A program made the translations under genes and the position numbers. Of a stretch of DNA of 7,486 bases, positions 1 to 5,847 are shown piece by piece (the first letter of the stretch is position 1; every line of letters starts with the position of its first letter). The stretch lies in NCBI GenBank assembly GCA_964549065.1, contig CAZJUC010000171.1, positions 1 through 7,486 on the forward strand. Reading direction: 5' to 3'. The DNA is from Sva-07 sp964549065 (lineage in GTDB: Bacteria > Actinomycetota > Acidimicrobiia > Acidimicrobiales > Ilumatobacteraceae). The notes under the pieces were generated by a model that made no database searches, had not been told where the DNA came from, and saw only the letters and a list, made by a program, of their open reading frames with translations.

Positions 1-1183
1 CGTCGTCGTCGTCGTAGCCGATGATCGACAACACCGGGCCGAAGATCTCCTCCTGAGCGACGGTCATGTCGTTGGTGACGTTGGCGAGCACGGTCGGCTT
101 GACGTAGTAGCCGGTCTCGTGACCCTCAGGCTTGCCGAGGCCGCCGGCGGCGACGACGGCGCCTTCGTCGATGCCCTGTTGGATGTAGCTCTGCACGCGA
201 TCCCACTGGGCCTGGCTGATCAGCGGGCCGAGGTGCATGCCCTCCTTGGTGGGGTCGTCGACACCCATGTTCTCGGCTGCAGCAGCGGCGATGGCAACGG
301 CCTCGTCGTAGCGGCTGTTGGGCACGAGCATGCGGGTGTGGGCGGTACAGGTCTGGCCCGAGTTGAGGTAGCAGGCGAAGATGCCCTTCGGGATGACCTG
401 CTCGAAGTCGGCGTCGTCGAGGATGATGTTGGCCGACTTGCCGCCCAGTTCGAGCGCCACGCGCTTGACGCTGCCCGCGGCCGCGGCCGCAACCTGCTTG
501 CCGGCACGCGTCGAGCCGGTGAAGCTCACCATGTCGACGTCGGGGTGCTCGGAGATGGCGGCGCCGACGACCGGACCGGTGCCCGTGACCAGGTTGAATA
601 CACCGGCGGGCAGGCCCACCTCGTGGACGATCTCGGCGAGGATGAACGCGTTGAGCGGTGCGACCTCGGACGGCTTGAGCACGAAGGTGCAGCCTGCTGC
701 GAGCGCACCACCGAGCTTGCAGATGATCTGGTGCAGCGGATAGTTCCACGGTGTGATCGCACCGACGACCCCGACCGGCTCCTTCACGACGAGGCTGTTG
801 CCGATCGTCTCTTCGAACTCGAAGGTGTCGAGCAGTGTCGCGTAGGTCTGCATGTTGCCGGCGGGCAGGCCGGCCTGGATCATGGTGGCCCAGGTGATCG
901 GCATGCCGACCTCGCCGGCGATCACTTCGGCGATCTCGGGCGAACGCGCCTGGAGGGCCTCGTTGAGGCGAACCATGTACTTCTGACGCTCTTCGACCGG
1001 CGTGGCCGACCACGAGTCGAACGCCCGGCGGGCGGCGGCGACCGCCTTGTCGACGTCGCTGGAGGTGCCCTCGGGGATGGAGCCCATCACCTGCTCGGTG
1101 CCGGCGTTGATGACCTCGATCGTGCCGGTTCCGTCGGAGGGAACCCAGGCACCGTCGATGTAGATGTTGGAGTAGTCGCGCAT
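1..1183 (-). CDS. Aldehyde dehydrogenase, NAD(P)-dependent (C-terminal part beyond the window)
   Basis: Oxidises an aldehyde to the carboxylic acid in the cytosol; the substrate cannot be read from sequence. The 394 residues present contain, in order, the PWNYP motif with oxyanion-hole Asn147, the cofactor segment FTGSTRAGK, general base Glu245 in ELGGKS, nucleophile Cys279 in SGQTCTA, and EEIFGPV near the right end of the visible protein. The Glu-Cys spacing of 34 is that of canonical ALDHs (E268/C302). The start MRDYSNIYIDGAWV is typical of full-length family members; no good Shine-Dalgarno precedes it. Around 85-90 residues are missing at the left edge, where the visible part ends in a run of Asp codons (GAC repeats). 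From memory the overall sequence resembles the CddD/SSP0762-type ALDH subgroup, which acts on oxo-fatty or other hydrophobic aldehydes; this subgroup call is tentative. The CsoR-like gene lies 78 bases upstream on the same strand, so co-regulation is possible. Confidence 0.95.
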   Translation of the reverse strand, partial: MRDYSNIYIDGAWVPSDGTGTIEVINAGTEQVMGSIPEGTSSDVDKAVAAARRAFDSWSATPVEERQKYMVRLNEALQARSPEIAEVIAGEVGMPITWATMIQAGLPAGNMQTYATLLDTFEFEETIGNSLVVKEPVGVVGAITPWNYPLHQIICKLGGALAAGCTFVLKPSEVAPLNAFILAEIVHEVGLPAGVFNLVTGTGPVVGAAISEHPDVDMVSFTGSTRAGKQVAAAAAGSVKRVALELGGKSANIILDDADFEQVIPKGIFACYLNSGQTCTAHTRMLVPNSRYDEAVAIAAAAAENMGVDDPTKEGMHLGPLISQAQWDRVQSYIQQGIDEGAVVAAGGLGKPEGHETGYYVKPTVLANVTNDMTVAQEEIFGPVLSIIGYDDDD

Positions 1184-1208
1184 GTCGGAGAGTCTTGCTG
1201 ATCCCGTG

Positions 1209-1234
1209 GCGGACGCTGCAACCGAGCTGTCCGC
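1209..1234 (-). terminator. Imperfect hairpin between the regulator gene and the aldehyde dehydrogenase gene
   Basis: The arms GCGGAC+GCT and AGC+GTCCGC pair over 9 bp with one bulged base and a 7-base loop. It starts 27 bases after the regulator stop codon and ends 25 bases before the ALDH start. No U-tract follows in the minus direction, so it may be a GC-rich terminator of the actinobacterial type, a processing or attenuation structure in an ALDH leader, or chance in GC-rich DNA. Confidence 0.3.
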
Positions 1235-1261
1235 TGACCGGACCGGCGTGGTGCGACGTGC

Positions 1262-1528
1262 TCAGCTGAGCTTCATGAAGAGCCGCTCGAGCTCCGTGGC
1301 GTCGAGCTCGGGCTCGACACCCTCGGCCGGCGTCGCGCAGTGGCGCATGCCGGCCACCACGAGGCGATAGCCGACACGATCGAGCGCGGCCTTGCACGCC
1401 GAGAGCTGGGTGACGACGTCGGCGCAGTCCTTGCCCTCTTCGATCATCCGTTGCACGCCACGGATCTGACCCTCGAGCCGGCGCAGCCGGTTCAACACAT
1501 CGTCGTTGACATCCTCCGGAAATCTCAT
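1262..1528 (-). CDS. CsoR/CstR/FrmR-family (DUF156) transcriptional repressor, thiol-type
   Basis: Small all-helical repressor (88 residues) that forms tetramers and binds DNA without a helix-turn-helix. The family signature runs from NRLRRLEGQIRGVQRMI through GKDCADVVTQLSA. Cys35 and Cys64 match the two conserved cysteines in spacing (29, as C36/C65 in M. tuberculosis CsoR and C31/C60 in S. aureus CstR). The position of the third CsoR copper ligand (His61, four before the second Cys) is Gly60, in AGMRHC. Loss of that His argues against a Cu(I) sensor and fits a CstR-like persulfide sensor or another thiol-reactive signal. FrmR uses Pro2 and Cys35 for formaldehyde; Pro2 is absent here. An extra Cys45 is present. 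The ATG at 1528 is chosen because the family begins close to this point; an in-frame GTG at 1567 would translate the operator-like box. An ALDH gene follows on the same strand. Confidence 0.9.
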   Translation of the reverse strand: MRFPEDVNDDVLNRLRRLEGQIRGVQRMIEEGKDCADVVTQLSACKAALDRVGYRLVVAGMRHCATPAEGVEPELDATELERLFMKLS

Positions 1529-1537
1529 GGACTGAGC

Positions 1538-1557
1538 GTACCCCTCCCCGTATACGG
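1538..1557 (-). promoter_or_regulatory. Putative promoter and autoregulatory operator of the CsoR-like gene
   Basis: On the plus strand this box reads CGTACCCCTCCCC followed by GTATACGG. It combines a G/C tract flanked by TA-rich ends, the general architecture of CsoR-family operators, with a perfect palindrome CCGTATACGG at 1548-1557. Read on the minus strand, TATACG at 1554-1549 is a fair -10 about 20 bases before the ATG; the matching -35 (TTTCGG at 1576-1571, 16-base spacer) is poor. The minus-strand purine run GGGGAGGGG ends 12 bases before the ATG, so it could also serve as a rather distant Shine-Dalgarno. Confidence 0.4.
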
Positions 1558-1586
1558 CCCGCACCACCTCCCGAAATGGCGCGTCT

Positions 1587-1607
1587 GCGTTGCGCTGAGC
1601 GCAACGC
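1587..1607. repeat. Perfect inverted repeat, 10-base arms around one central base
   Basis: The arms GCGTTGCGCT and AGCGCAACGC are exact reverse complements around a single G. A one-base centre is unsuited to a tight RNA hairpin (it would open to about 8 bp with a 5-base loop), but it is typical of a site bound by a symmetric dimeric regulator. It lies in the 132-base gap between pgi and the CsoR-like gene, about 30 bases upstream of that gene's putative -10. As a pgi terminator it lacks a U-tract in the minus direction. Confidence 0.55.
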
Positions 1608-1660
1608 CAGCGTGATTTTTCGGGTTGGTTGGCCTGAGCGGCGGGGCTGATCGGTCGGGC

Positions 1661-3208
1661 TCAGCGGTGGGCGCGGTACCAGGCGATGAGGGCGTTGGTC
1701 GACGAGTCGTGGGCGGCGGGATCGGCGTCACCGGCGAGTTCGGGGGTGATCCTGGTGGCCAGTTCCTTGCCGAGTTCGACGCCCCACTGGTCGTAGCTGT
1801 TGACGCCCCAGATCGCGCCCTGCACGTGCACGACGTGCTCGTACAGCGCGATCAACTGGCCCAGCACCGACGGCGTGAGCTGCTCGGCGAGGATCACGGT
1901 GTTCGGGCGATTCCCGTCGAACTGCCGGTACGGCTCGCCGGGGCCGGCATCACGTCCGAATGCCAGCGCCTCGGACTGCGCGAACAGGTTCGACATCAGC
2001 AGGTCGTGATGCTCGCGATACGGGTGATGGGGGTTCGCGAATCCGATGAAGTCGACCGGCACGATCCGGGTGCCCTGGTGCAGCAGTTGGTAGAACGCGT
2101 GCTGGCCGTTGGTGCCCGGCTCACCCCACACGATCGGGCCGGTGTCGCCGGCCACCGCGGTGCCGTCGAGGCGTACCGACTTGCCGTTCGACTCCATGTC
2201 GAGCTGCTGCAGGTACGCGGGGAACCGACCCAGTTCCTCGGCGTACGGCAGCACCGCCTTGGTGCCGAAACCGAGCCCGTTGGCATACCAGACACCGAGC
2301 AGCGCCATGATCACCGGCGCGTTCTCGGCGAGCGGGGCGGCGCGGAAGTGCTCGTCGACCAGATGGAAACCGTGCAGGAACTGGCGGAAGCGATCGGGCC
2401 CGATCGAGATCATCAGCGACAGCCCGATGGCGGAGTCGACCGAGTAGCGCCCGCCCACCCAGTCCCAGAACCCGAACATGTTGGCGGTGTCGATCCCGAA
2501 CTCGGCGACGCGTTCCGCGTTGGTCGACACTGCGACGAAGTGGTCGGCGACCGCAGCCTCGCCGAGCGCATCGACCAGCCAGGTGCGTGCCGTACGGGCA
2601 TTGGTGAGTGTCTCGATCGTGCCGAAGGTCTTGGAGGCCACGACGAACAGCGTGGAGTCGGGGTCGGAGTCGGCCAGCACAGAGGCGATGTCTGCGCCGT
2701 CCACGTTCGACACGAACGAGCAGCGGATGCGCTCGTGGCGGTATGCGTCGAGCGCCCGGTAGGCCATCGCGGGGCCGAGATCGGATCCACCGATGCCGAT
2801 GTTGACCACGTGGGTGATCCGGTCGTCGTGGCGCACTCGGTCGGCGAACGCGCTCATCTGGTCGAGCACCTCGTGCACGTCGGGCACCACGTCGACGCCG
2901 TCGACGACCATCGTGGCGGTGCGCGGCGCGCGCAGCGCCACGTGCATCACCGCTCGGTCCTCGGTGACGTTGATGTGCTCGCCGGCGAACATGGCGTCGC
3001 GCCGAGCCTCGACGCCCGCCTGCTCGGCGAGCGCGACCAGCCCGGCGAGCACGCGGTCGTCGACGCGGTGCTTGGAGTAGTCGATGCGCAGATCTGCGAC
3101 GTCGACGACGTAGCGCTCGGCACGTCCCGGGTCGTCGGCGAAGAGTTCGCGCAGGTGGGCGGTGCGGGGAAGTTCGGCCAGGGCCGAGAGGCGATCGGCG
3201 GAGTCCAT
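1661..3208 (-). CDS. pgi: Glucose-6-phosphate isomerase
   Basis: Interconverts glucose 6-phosphate and fructose 6-phosphate in the cytosol, for glycolysis, gluconeogenesis and the pentose-phosphate pathway. The 515-residue protein is collinear with E. coli Pgi (549) but shorter at the N-terminus and in one loop before the EGNRP-like DGNRP segment. Visible landmarks are VVNIGIGGSDLGP, FVSNVDG, VASKTF, WDWVGGRYS with Arg254, MESNGK with the catalytic base Glu339, GTNGQHAFYQL with the ring-opening His370, and QWGVELGK with Lys481. The Arg-Glu (85) and Glu-His (31) spacings match the family. The ATG at 3208 is preferred over an upstream in-frame extension that would overlap pgl and is Arg-rich and shadow-like. 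Only 11 bases separate it from the pgl stop, with a weak AGG as ribosome site, so translation probably depends on the pgl transcript. All active-site residues are intact. Confidence 0.98.
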   Translation of the reverse strand: MDSADRLSALAELPRTAHLRELFADDPGRAERYVVDVADLRIDYSKHRVDDRVLAGLVALAEQAGVEARRDAMFAGEHINVTEDRAVMHVALRAPRTATMVVDGVDVVPDVHEVLDQMSAFADRVRHDDRITHVVNIGIGGSDLGPAMAYRALDAYRHERIRCSFVSNVDGADIASVLADSDPDSTLFVVASKTFGTIETLTNARTARTWLVDALGEAAVADHFVAVSTNAERVAEFGIDTANMFGFWDWVGGRYSVDSAIGLSLMISIGPDRFRQFLHGFHLVDEHFRAAPLAENAPVIMALLGVWYANGLGFGTKAVLPYAEELGRFPAYLQQLDMESNGKSVRLDGTAVAGDTGPIVWGEPGTNGQHAFYQLLHQGTRIVPVDFIGFANPHHPYREHHDLLMSNLFAQSEALAFGRDAGPGEPYRQFDGNRPNTVILAEQLTPSVLGQLIALYEHVVHVQGAIWGVNSYDQWGVELGKELATRITPELAGDADPAAHDSSTNALIAWYRAHR

Positions 3209-3219
3209 CGGGACCGAAC

Positions 3220-3882
3220 CTATCGCGGTCCCCCGATCGTCGGCTCGGGCAGGTCGGCCGCGGCGGCAGGATCGAGCATCGCCCAGGTGTCGGCACGCCG
3301 CAGGCGGGCGACGGGCAACGCAGCGTCGCCCTGCAGCCACCGTTGCACCATCGGCGCCTTCGACTCACCGAACGTCAGCATCAACCGCGCCTGCGAAGCG
3401 TTCACGACCCGTGGGGTCAGGGTCATCCGGCGGAAGCCGTTGAACTCACCGATCACCTCACAACTTCGTTCGCTGTCGACCACCGGGTGGCCCGGCGGCC
3501 ACGACGCGGTGTGCCCGTCGTCGCCGAGGCCGAGATGCACCACGTCGAAGCGCTCGGGCAGACCGAGGGAGTACCGCTCCGCTGCCGCGTCGAGGTCGTC
3601 ATCGGTGACCGGCATCAGCTCGACCCGGCACGGGAAGTCGACGAGTTGCTCGGCGTTGCGCTCGCGGTGGCCGTCGGGGGCGACCCGTTCGTCGACCTGC
3701 CACACGCTGACGTCGGCCCACGGAACTTCCTCGGCGAGCAGCACGTCGAACATCGGCGGCGCAGAGCCACCGCCGCTGACCGCCAGCGTCGCCTGCCCTC
3801 GTCGGCGAACCGCGTCCCGCAGCTGTCGCGCCAGCCATCGCCCGGCGTCGGCTGCGGGATCATCGCACACGCGAACCTCCAT
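3220..3882 (-). CDS. pgl: 6-phosphogluconolactonase
   Basis: Hydrolyses 6-phosphogluconolactone to 6-phosphogluconate, the second step of the oxidative pentose-phosphate pathway. The 220 residues (family about 220-270) carry the phosphate-binding loop SGGGSAPP at 36-43, the VDER segment at 63-66 (usually GDER) with RN at 75-76, and the signature GLGDDGHTAS at 118-127 with the catalytic His124. The signature continues WPPG where LFPG is usual, a minor change. The ATG at 3882 gives a family-like N-terminus; an in-frame GTG six codons upstream (3900) would place the start before a TACCGT box. The stop is 11 bases before pgi, so the pair is an operon; zwf and gnd are not in the window. The rarD-type gene is divergent, 66 bases away. 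Confidence 0.96.
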   Translation of the reverse strand: MEVRVCDDPAADAGRWLARQLRDAVRRRGQATLAVSGGGSAPPMFDVLLAEEVPWADVSVWQVDERVAPDGHRERNAEQLVDFPCRVELMPVTDDDLDAAAERYSLGLPERFDVVHLGLGDDGHTASWPPGHPVVDSERSCEVIGEFNGFRRMTLTPRVVNASQARLMLTFGESKAPMVQRWLQGDAALPVARLRRADTWAMLDPAAAADLPEPTIGGPR

Positions 3883-3948
3883 GCGTCCACGGTACGCCAC
3901 CCTGGCGGTGTGTCCGGACGAAGCAATCGAGGCGTACCGTACGCAACG
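3883..3948. promoter_or_regulatory. Divergent promoter region between pgl and the rarD-type gene, with mirrored elements
   Basis: GGCGTACCGT stands immediately upstream of both divergent genes: at 3931-3940 on the plus strand and at 3898-3889 on the minus strand, forming a perfect 10-base inverted repeat with a 32-base spacer. The TACCGT inside each copy fits a TAnnnT -10. It is followed by 6 bases before the pgl ATG and 8 bases before the rarD ATG, the geometry of leaderless transcripts, which are common in actinobacteria. An 8-base palindrome GTCCGGAC at 3912-3919 lies at the centre, where both -35 regions would fall. No good TTGACA-like -35 is seen on either side. Promoter function is inference. 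Confidence 0.5.
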
Positions 3949-4884
3949 ATGTCAGCGTCGGCCCCGACCACTCCGAGCTCAGGGGTCCGAAGCGTGCAGC
4001 GCGGCGTCCAGCTCAGTGTCGTTGCCTACCTCCTCTGGGGCTTCCTCACCATCTACTGGAAACAGCTCGCAGCCTTCGACGCGTTCGAGCTGATCGCCTG
4101 GAGGATGTCGTTCGCCGGCATGGTCATGGCAGTGATCGTCACCGTTCGGCGGACTTGGCCGAACGTCGTCGCAGCGCTGCGCCACGGACCGACGGCCCGT
4201 CGTCTGGTGATGGCATCGCTGCTGCTCACCGTGAACTGGGGCAGCTACGTGTGGGCGGTCACCAACGATCGCGTCATCGAGACCGCACTCGGCTACTTCA
4301 TCGCGCCGCTCGCAACGATGGCGATCGGTGTGTTCGTGCTGAAGGAACAGCCGACGAGCGCGCAGCGGCTGGCGTTCGCGCTGGCGACGATCGCCGTGGC
4401 GATCCTCACGGTCTCGTACGGACGGCCACCGTGGATCGCGTTGCTGGTCGCCGGCACATGGAGCCTGTACGGGCTCACCAAACGCCGGGTCCCGCTCGGG
4501 GCGATCGACAGCCTCGCCGGCGAGACGTTCGTGCTGTTCGTACCGGCCGTGCTCGCCGTCGCAGCGTTCTCGAGCGCGTCGGGCAGCGTGGTGCAGTCTG
4601 CCGACACCGTCGACTGGTTCCTGGTGGCCGGCACCGGTGTGGTCACCGCAGTGCCGTTGATGCTCTTCGCCGCCGCTGCCCAGTCGATCCCGTTCACACT
4701 GCTCGGACCGCTGAATCTGCTGGTACCGGTGATCAACTTCGGCCTCGGCTGGCTGCTGTACGACGAGCCGGTACCACTGGACCGGCTCGTCGGGTTCGCC
4801 TTCGTGTGGGTCGCGCTGGTGGTGGTCATGTGGGACCGGGTCACCAGCCACCGACGTACCGCCCGGCTCGAACCGGTGGCCTGA
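3949..4884 (+). CDS. rarD: RarD-type EamA (DMT superfamily) permease
   Basis: Integral membrane protein of 311 residues (RarD family about 295-300) with about ten hydrophobic segments, roughly at 19-37, 48-66, 86-104, 112-130, 137-155, 160-177, 190-210, 225-246, 250-270 and 277-297. Conserved RarD landmarks are YLLWGFLTIYWKQL with AWRMSF following, VNWGSYVWAV, ALGYFIAPL, a WSLYGLTKR segment, and TAVPLMLFAAAAQSIPFTLLG. RarD proteins are drug/metabolite-type carriers without a settled substrate, so no function beyond transport is claimed; the E. coli name refers to a chloramphenicol phenotype. The ATG at 3949 leaves a short 17-residue hydrophilic lead before the first membrane segment. A much longer in-frame extension leftward overlaps pgl antisense and is not coding-like. 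The gene is divergent from pgl and probably has its own, possibly leaderless, promoter. Confidence 0.9.
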   Translation: MSASAPTTPSSGVRSVQRGVQLSVVAYLLWGFLTIYWKQLAAFDAFELIAWRMSFAGMVMAVIVTVRRTWPNVVAALRHGPTARRLVMASLLLTVNWGSYVWAVTNDRVIETALGYFIAPLATMAIGVFVLKEQPTSAQRLAFALATIAVAILTVSYGRPPWIALLVAGTWSLYGLTKRRVPLGAIDSLAGETFVLFVPAVLAVAAFSSASGSVVQSADTVDWFLVAGTGVVTAVPLMLFAAAAQSIPFTLLGPLNLLVPVINFGLGWLLYDEPVPLDRLVGFAFVWVALVVVMWDRVTSHRRTARLEPVA

Positions 4885-4925
4885 TACCGTCGCAGCCCGT
4901 GCGGCCCTGGCCGTGCCGGACGACC

Positions 4926-4932
4926 GAGGAGG
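4926..4932 (+). promoter_or_regulatory. Shine-Dalgarno GAGGAGG that fixes a TTG start
   Basis: GAGGAGG ends six bases before TTG at 4939. It is the strongest ribosome site in the window and justifies the rare TTG start, after which the protein begins with a well-formed lipoprotein signal. A TACCGT box at 4885-4890, right after the rarD stop codon, could be the -10 of a separate promoter (weak, no clear -35). Confidence 0.75.
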
Positions 4933-4938
4933 TTCCCA

Positions 4939-5415
4939 TTGAAGCGCACACACACGATCGCGGGCGTTGCGACCGCCCTGCTCCTGGCCGCGTGCGGCAG
5001 CGACGGCGACGGCGGCGACGGCGAATCCGGCCTGGACGGACCCCAGGCCGATGCGGCGCGTGCGGCTGTCGAGAGCGCCGCAGCCGACGGGATCGAACTC
5101 GATCAGGCGTGCGTCGACGAGATCGCGTCGCAGCTCTCCGACGAGGACGCCGCGTTGGCCGCCGCCGACGGTGACGCCGAGTTGAGCCCCGAGGGTGAAG
5201 CACTGAGCATCCAACTGATCGACTGCGCCGACGACGGCCAGCTCGTCGACTTCTTCATCACGAATCTCACCGACGGTGGCGTCCCGTTCGACGAGGACTG
5301 CGCCCGCGAGCAGCTGCAACAGCTCGACCTGAAGGCATTGATCGCGACCACCGCGGACGGCGGCGACCCGCCACCCGCGTTCGTCGAGGCCCTCACCCCG
5401 TGCTTCGAGCCGTGA
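4939..5415 (+). CDS. Small secreted lipoprotein with two Cys-containing internal repeats
   Basis: Function unknown. The 158 residues start with a lipoprotein signal: KR, a hydrophobic core at about 7-18 and lipobox LAAC with Cys19, so the mature protein should be anchored to the outer face of the membrane. A Gly/Asp linker (20-35) follows. The rest appears to be a tandem duplication with a constant offset of 63 residues: Gly51/Gly114, Asp55/Asp118, Cys58/Cys121, Glu61/Glu124, Gln65-Leu66/Gln128-Leu129 and the ADG at 76-78/139-141. Each unit ends in a second Cys (96 and 155). The even number of cysteines in an exported protein suggests two disulfides. The mature protein is very acidic. The start is TTG, supported by a strong GAGGAGG. 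The stop overlaps the next lipoprotein start by four bases, so the two are translationally coupled. Confidence 0.85.
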   Translation: MKRTHTIAGVATALLLAACGSDGDGGDGESGLDGPQADAARAAVESAAADGIELDQACVDEIASQLSDEDAALAAADGDAELSPEGEALSIQLIDCADDGQLVDFFITNLTDGGVPFDEDCAREQLQQLDLKALIATTADGGDPPPAFVEALTPCFEP

Positions 5416-5732
5416 ACCGGACCTGGTGGGCGACTGCGACAGCAGTGGTCGGCGCCACGGCGCTCGTCGGCTGCTTCACCACCGCGGCCGACTTCGCCGA
5501 GGACGCCGAGTCGTTCATCGAGACCGACGAGGAACTCCGCGGGGCGCTGTTCCCCGACTCGGCGGCCACCTTCGTGACCGCCACCTGTGAGGATCCTCCG
5601 GACCAGGACGACGGCACGACCTTCCCGTGCACGGCAACCGATAGCAACGGCGACGTGTGGGAGTTCGAGATCGTGATCACCGGCTCGAGCGAGTACGAGG
5701 TCAACCTGTCACGCGCCCCCGACGGCGCCTGA
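5412..5732 (+). CDS. Small lipoprotein, DUF4333-like
   Basis: The 106-residue protein begins MNRTWWATATAVVG and has lipobox LVGC with Cys21, predicting an outward-facing membrane lipoprotein. The mature part is acidic at first, then has Cys59 and Cys73 around a DDGTTFPCTATDSNGD segment and ends in alternating beta-like residues (WEFEIVITG, EYEVNL). This Cys-x(n)-G-x-x-x-x-C-x-x-x-x-x-x-G layout, followed by a beta hairpin, recalls the DUF4333 domain of actinobacterial and mycobacterial lipoproteins; the match is from memory and moderate. The GTG at 5412 is chosen because it forms a GTGA overlap with the preceding stop; another in-frame GTG at 5400 would add four residues. Function is unknown. 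Its role is presumably related to the preceding lipoprotein, with which it is coupled. Confidence 0.8.
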   Translation: MNRTWWATATAVVGATALVGCFTTAADFAEDAESFIETDEELRGALFPDSAATFVTATCEDPPDQDDGTTFPCTATDSNGDVWEFEIVITGSSEYEVNLSRAPDGA

Positions 5733-5763
5733 CCCGACGCCGGCGACCTCGCCCGAGACGCGG

Positions 5764-5809
5764 CGGCGCCCGCCGGCACCGGAGCAGGGTCCGGGTCCGG
5801 CGGGCGCCG
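5764..5809. terminator. GC-rich bidirectional terminator hairpin between convergent genes
   Basis: A perfect 13-bp stem (CGGCGCCCGCCGG pairing with CCGGCGGGCGCCG) can extend inward by a 4-bp CCGG/CCGG stem after a small internal loop, with an 8-base loop at the top. It lies 32 bases after the plus-strand lipoprotein stop and 39 bases after the stop of the minus-strand binding protein, as expected for a shared terminator. There is no U-tract on either side. Confidence 0.7.
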
Positions 5810-5847
5810 TACGTTCGGCGGTCGGTGCCGCCGTCGATCAGGCTCGA

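Noticed and set aside
1..15. CGT trinucleotide run at the left edge, candidate microsatellite
   Set aside because: It encodes consecutive Asp residues of the ALDH in frame, at a position where relatives also have an acidic stretch; five units are too few to claim instability.
126..1604. Minus-strand open frame of 492 residues overlapping the ALDH and regulator genes in another frame
   Set aside because: Its translation is Arg/His-rich with no family features, while the overlapping frame encodes a complete set of ALDH motifs.
3209..3340. 44-residue N-terminal extension of pgi
   Set aside because: It overlaps the pgl coding region, is Arg/Ala-rich and does not resemble the N-terminus of other isomerases.
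1625..4093. Very long plus-strand open frame (822 residues) opposite pgi and pgl
   Set aside because: It lies antisense to two strongly recognised enzymes, has no recognisable motif, and results from the high-GC codon pattern on the opposite strand.
3979..5319. Minus-strand open frame of 446 residues opposite the rarD-type and lipoprotein genes
   Set aside because: No motif or signal; the plus strand has clear membrane segments and lipoprotein signals with a strong ribosome site.
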